This document shows, one piece after another, positions 6,042 to 8,009 of a stretch of DNA of 8,009 nucleotides. Both the position numbers and the translations under genes were made by a program. Origin of the DNA: Ruminococcaceae bacterium UBA6857 (lineage in GTDB: Bacteria; Bacillota; Clostridia; Oscillospirales; Acutalibacteraceae); NCBI GenBank assembly GCA_002451715.1, contig DKDD01000207.1, forward strand, positions 1 through 8,009, read 5' to 3'. Under the pieces are notes generated by a model, which was not told where the DNA came from, did not search any database, and saw only the letters and a list, made by a program, of their open reading frames with translations. Numbering within the stretch: position 1 is the first letter of the stretch; the number at the start of each line of letters is the position of its first letter.

Positions 6042-6827
6042 TTATTCTTGCGTTTTTCTTCTTGCTTTTTTGACAAAACCTTTTGGCTTCGATATTTTAA
6101 TGTCTATTCCAAAAAGTATTTTTATTATCCAGAACATAAAAAACAAAACAAATATTGGTATACCACACGTTGTTATGAGCATTACGGCAAGGCTGTCAAT
6201 GAAACCATTTAATTTGATTTTCAGCTTTTCCGTTGTAGCACCGACTCCGCTTTTTACCTTTTCCCAAAAGCCTGAATCTTCATCAAAAGATGAGTCGATT
6301 TCTTCAATTTGCTCTTTGGCATTTTGTAAAGAAATGTTTTGAGATTTTTCAATAAGAGCAGTCAATCCGACACTCAGCGGCACAATGCAAACAATTGCAA
6401 CTGCAAACGCCGCAAGCTTAAATGAATAATTATATATGTTATCGTTTTCTTTGAACAAACTGTATATTTTTAAAACGCACACTAAAGGAAGAATGATTCC
6501 AAAAGCAATAACCCAAAATGCAGTCATCATAAATTTTTCCATCATAAGCACACAAACTGCAATCAAAACATATGATGAAGCCTTTGAAATTTCATTTGCA
6601 ATAGGAATACCATAGTCATTTGGCAAAAAAGATATAGCTATTGCTACACCGGAAGCAGTTGTTGCAATTGCCATTGCAGCGTTCCGTTTTTCGTTTAATA
6701 CCGAAAAAATCGGCTTAAACGCTTCAGGTCTTAACGCTAAAAGTGAAAACATAATGCAAACTACCGCAATTAGCAAAAGTAACACCACTTTTTTACTTCT
6801 TGAATTTAAAGTGTTTGGCTTTTTCAT
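6042..6827 (-). CDS. Multi-pass membrane protein of unknown family (261 aa)
   Basis: I do not recognise the family. Likely membrane segments lie at about 13-32, 50-68, 84-97, 101-123, 136-158 and 210-240. A polar, acidic, helix-prone stretch (about 160-207, IEEIDSSFDEDSGFWEK) lies between the last two, and the tail is strongly basic (KPKGFVKKARRKTQE). The segment FLPNDYGIPIANEISKASSY (67-86) between predicted helices is the most distinctive and could mark the family. There are no catalytic motifs, signal peptide or transporter signature. The start has a modest AGGA about 10 bases upstream and lies downstream of a good promoter. The gene is visibly AT-richer than pckG and the ATPase. It is divergent from a small HTH gene whose probable operators cover its promoter, so it is probably repressed by that protein. 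A role as the effector of a small accessory module is inference. Confidence 0.8.
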   Translation of the reverse strand: MKKPNTLNSRSKKVVLLLLIAVVCIMFSLLALRPEAFKPIFSVLNEKRNAAMAIATTASGVAIAISFLPNDYGIPIANEISKASSYVLIAVCVLMMEKFMMTAFWVIAFGIILPLVCVLKIYSLFKENDNIYNYSFKLAAFAVAIVCIVPLSVGLTALIEKSQNISLQNAKEQIEEIDSSFDEDSGFWEKVKSGVGATTEKLKIKLNGFIDSLAVMLITTCGIPIFVLFFMFWIIKILFGIDIKISKPKGFVKKARRKTQE

Positions 6828-6856
6828 TAGATTATTTTCCTACCTTTTTTAATTTG

Positions 6857-6923
6857 TACTCTTTGTATAGAGCATAATAGAAATATACTCTATATTTCGA
6901 CAATTGTCAAGTCATAGAGTATA
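6857..6923. promoter_or_regulatory. Operator array of ATAGAG half-sites
   Basis: Four related half-sites lie between the divergent genes: TACTCT (6857-6862), ATAGAG (6867-6872), CTCTAT (6888-6893) and ATAGAG (6914-6919). The outermost strong pair, TATACTCTAT (6884-6893) and ATAGAGTATA (6914-6923), is a perfect 10-bp inverted repeat with a 20-base centre that overlaps both -10 elements. The other pair, CTCT-TTGTAT-AGAG, lies at 6859-6872 just downstream of the minus-strand start site. The likely ligand is the adjacent HTH protein. Confidence 0.7.
6882..6910 (-). promoter_or_regulatory. Promoter of the membrane protein gene
   Basis: On the minus strand a perfect TTGACA (6905-6910) is followed after 17 bases by TATATT (6882-6887). 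The -10 lies inside one arm of the large inverted repeat in this intergenic region, so a bound repressor would block it. Confidence 0.8.
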
Positions 6924-6925
6924 TT
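6897..6925 (+). promoter_or_regulatory. Promoter of the HTH regulator gene, overlapping the divergent one
   Basis: TCGACA (6897-6902) and TATATT (6920-6925) are 17 bases apart, a mirror image of the opposite promoter. An alternative is TTGTCA (6904-6909) with TATCAT (6927-6932), also spaced by 17. The two -35 elements of the divergent pair sit within the palindrome GACAATTGTC (6899-6908), so the promoters must compete for polymerase. Confidence 0.65.
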
Positions 6926-6951
6926 TTATCATTTTGCTGTGGGGTGGTAAA

Positions 6952-7152
6952 ATGATTTCGTATGAGCCTTTTTACAAAACATTAAAAGAAAAAAGGATAA
7001 CAACTTATAAGCTTATAAACGCTTTCGGAGTAAGCCGCAGTTTGCTTGACCGCTTAAAACACAACAAGCCGATAAGCACTCAAACGCTTGACGACCTTTG
7101 CACTTATCTTGATTGCAAAGTAGAAGATATAATTGTATATATAAAGCAGTAA
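6952..7152 (+). CDS. Small Cro/CI-type (XRE family) HTH transcriptional regulator, 66 aa
   Basis: The protein is a single DNA-binding domain: helix 1 (about 5-13), helix-turn-helix TTYKLINAFGVSRSLLDRL (17-35, recognition helix about 28-37), then STQTLDDLCTYLDCKVEDII (42-61), the pattern ending in LDC..EDI typical of the small Cro/CI-like repressors found beside membrane protein genes and in mobile elements. The ATG at 6952 is chosen because GGGGTGG lies 4-10 bases upstream. A TTG at 6904 in frame would place the promoter and operator inside the gene. It probably represses both itself and the divergent membrane protein through the ATAGAG sites. No ligand or protease domain is present, so how it is relieved is unknown. 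There is no terminator after it, and the next promoter begins 9 bases past its stop. Confidence 0.88.
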   Translation: MISYEPFYKTLKEKRITTYKLINAFGVSRSLLDRLKHNKPISTQTLDDLCTYLDCKVEDIIVYIKQ

Positions 7153-7160
7153 AAGATTCG

Positions 7161-7189
7161 TTGACATCATTGCACTTTTTGGATATAAT
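7161..7189 (+). promoter_or_regulatory. Fully consensus sigmaA promoter of the toxin-antitoxin operon
   Basis: TTGACA (7161-7166), a 17-base spacer and TATAAT (7184-7189) match the consensus at all twelve positions. The start should be near 7196, about 36 bases before the antitoxin ATG. An inverted repeat TAATAT/ATATTA (7186-7191/7199-7204) overlaps the -10 and the start site and is a possible antitoxin operator, though its AT content makes chance likely. Confidence 0.93.
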
Positions 7190-7231
7190 ATAGTCAGAAT
7201 ATTACTACATTTTTATCCGGGAGGCAGAACC

Positions 7232-7504
7232 ATGAATATACGTCCGTCCGCTGCGATTCGTCAAAATTACAACGAAATTGCGGAGCTTTGCAAAAAAAGC
7301 GGTGAACCGATTTATCTCACCAAAAACGGCGAAGGCGACCTTGTTGTTATGGATATCGAAGCTTTTGAACGAAGGGAAAAAATGCTGCGGCTTCGCGAAG
7401 AACTTCTTCTTGTTGAAGAGGATCGTCTGCGCGGAGAAAACGGGTACTCGATTCGGGAAGTCACAGAAATGATGCGCCGCGCCATAAATGAGGCAAAAGC
7501 ATGA
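7232..7504 (+). CDS. Phd/YefM-family antitoxin of a type II toxin-antitoxin system
   Basis: The 90-residue protein matches the Phd/YefM fold. The N-terminal DNA-binding part (about 1-50) has IRPSAAIRQNYNEIAELC followed by GEPIYLTKNGEGDLVVMDIEAFER, the usual block in which the beta-strand LTKNGEGDLVVM leads into a helix. The charged helical C-terminus (about 51-90) is where such proteins wrap around and neutralise the toxin. Family knowledge: the antitoxin dimer with toxin represses its own operon, and free antitoxin is degraded. The ribosome binding site GGGAGG (7219-7224) is strong and 7 bases from the ATG. The stop overlaps the toxin start as ATGA (7501-7504), typical of coupled translation. 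The gene looks intact. Confidence 0.93.
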   Translation: MNIRPSAAIRQNYNEIAELCKKSGEPIYLTKNGEGDLVVMDIEAFERREKMLRLREELLLVEEDRLRGENGYSIREVTEMMRRAINEAKA

Positions 7505-7821
7505 GTGACGATAAAAAAACATTTCAGGTTGAGGTTTCAAAAAGGGCGGCGCAAATGCTTGTTTCTCATGCGGCTTTTTTGGCGAAAATCAGTCCGGAAA
7601 AAGCCGAACAGCTTGTTGTTTCCTTTGAATCCGCAGCAAAATCACTTGAATAAATGCCGTATCGCTGTCCGCGGATTTCTTATGAATATATGCCGGACAG
7701 AAAGTACAGAAGTTTGCTTTTTGAAAAGCGGTATCTGATTATATATCAAATTTTAGGTGAAACGGTATTCATAGATTATGTTCTTGACTGTCGGCAGGAT
7801 TATGATTGGATTTTGAATTAA
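7501..7821 (+). pseudogene. RelE/ParE-like toxin gene split by an in-frame TAA at codon 51
   Basis: Reading from ATG 7501, 50 codons (MSDDKKTFQVEVSKRAAQML...ESAAKSLE) end at TAA 7651-7653. The same frame then continues without a break for 55 more codons (MPYRCPRISYEYM...DYVLDCRQDYDWILN) to TAA at 7819. Joined, the 106 positions have the length and order of a ParE/RelE-superfamily toxin. The first half supplies beta-strand 1 and the paired helices. The second half supplies the sheet core with KYRSLLFEKRYLIIYQI and the final DCRQDY. A single base change making CAA, AAA or GAA into TAA would explain it. An ATG follows the stop directly (7654), but it has no ribosome binding site, and separately translated halves are possible but less likely than inactivation. 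With the toxin broken, the antitoxin would be an orphan. Confidence 0.82.
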
Positions 7822-7828
7822 TGAACTT

Positions 7829-7861
7829 CGTCCGGTTTTCTCCGGGCGTTTTCATTTTTTT
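7829..7861 (+). terminator. Terminator of the toxin-antitoxin operon
   Basis: CGTCCGG (7829-7835) pairs with CCGGGCG (7842-7848) around a 6-base loop, with one G-U pair. TTTTCATTTTTTT follows (7849-7861). It begins 8 bases after the second stop codon, so the operon still ends where a full-length toxin gene would end. Confidence 0.82.
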
Positions 7862-7862
7862 G

Positions 7863-7891
7863 TTGCACAAACTTTCAATCGGTGCTATTAT
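7863..7891 (+). promoter_or_regulatory. Probable promoter of the gene beginning at 7931
   Basis: TTGCAC (7863-7868) and TATTAT (7886-7891) are separated by 17 bases. The predicted start near 7898 gives a leader of about 33 bases before the GTG. It follows the preceding terminator immediately, consistent with an independent transcription unit. Confidence 0.65.
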
Positions 7892-7930
7892 ATCTATCGT
7901 TAAGACAGACAAAAAGAGGGATTTTTTAAA

Positions 7931-8009
7931 GTGGAAATTTTTAAACGAAACGCAAAAATTGCGTTCTTTTATGTTCTTGCAATTTTGAAGTGGATTGCTG
8001 TTGCGGCGG
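7931..8009 (+). CDS. Start of a membrane protein gene, cut by the right edge
   Basis: A GTG at 7931 is preceded by AAGAGGG ending about 11 bases upstream and opens a frame to the edge (26 codons). The product begins VEIFKRNAKIAFFYVLAILK and continues into WIAVAA, a short basic start followed by a hydrophobic segment, so it is probably a membrane protein. The pattern LKWIAVAA after a basic N-terminus resembles the start of ClC-type chloride channel/transporter proteins of related bacteria, but 26 residues are too few to assign a family. Overlapping frames here (for example one starting at 7806) lack a ribosome binding site. Confidence 0.5.
   Translation, partial: MEIFKRNAKIAFFYVLAILKWIAVAA

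Noticed and set aside
5879..6076. A 65-codon minus-strand frame overlapping the end of the membrane protein gene
   Set aside because: It begins with TTG, has no ribosome binding site, and runs through the pckG promoter.
7205..7540. A 111-codon minus-strand frame opposite the antitoxin gene
   Set aside because: It is the antisense shadow of a well-supported Phd/YefM gene and shows no domain of its own.
7653..7654. Stop-codon reassignment or programmed read-through as the cause of the split toxin
   Set aside because: Other genes here (pckG, the HTH gene, the Ig-like protein) use TAA as a true stop, and no read-through signal or slippery sequence is visible around 7651. A plain nonsense mutation is simpler.

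Overview
The window looks like a chromosomal segment from a low-to-moderate GC gut Firmicute, probably class Clostridia and Ruminococcaceae/Oscillospiraceae-like. This is inferred from gene content and style: a P2A-type calcium ATPase, a GTP-dependent PEP carboxykinase, a secreted bacterial Ig-like protein, AAGGAG-type ribosome binding sites, sigmaA-type TTGACA/TATAAT promoters and T-tailed hairpin terminators. The species cannot be fixed from the sequence alone.

Layout. Positions 1-1555 (minus strand) hold the first 518 codons of a cation-transporting P-type ATPase that runs off the left edge. Positions 1556-2346 contain no convincing gene. They hold the ATPase leader with a promoter and hairpins, then two diverged copies of an approximately 97-bp repeat with a large palindrome, then a run of short perfect hairpins, and finally a strong hairpin terminator. 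Positions 2347-3693 (minus) encode a secreted protein built from Ig-like domains. Positions 3995-5785 (minus) encode PEP carboxykinase (pckG), with its own consensus promoter, a structured leader and a textbook terminator. Positions 6042-6827 (minus) encode a multi-pass membrane protein of unknown family. It is transcribed divergently from a 66-residue HTH regulator at 6952-7152 (plus). The shared intergenic region carries two overlapping promoters and four copies of an ATAGAG-type half-site. Positions 7232-7821 (plus) are a type II toxin-antitoxin operon: an intact Phd/YefM antitoxin overlaps a RelE/ParE-like toxin interrupted by an in-frame TAA. A terminator and a new promoter follow, and a membrane protein gene begins at 7931 and leaves the window.

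How the parts relate. The left two thirds are ordinary housekeeping and envelope genes, each in its own transcription unit. The right third (about 6040-7820) is accessory in character: a visibly AT-richer membrane-protein/regulator divergon next to a damaged toxin-antitoxin pair. The least explained parts are the structured repeat region (1771-2345), the operator array between the membrane protein and the HTH gene, and the split toxin. I did not find a clear, complete new defence or mobile system. The membrane-protein/HTH divergon is the best candidate for an undescribed small module.
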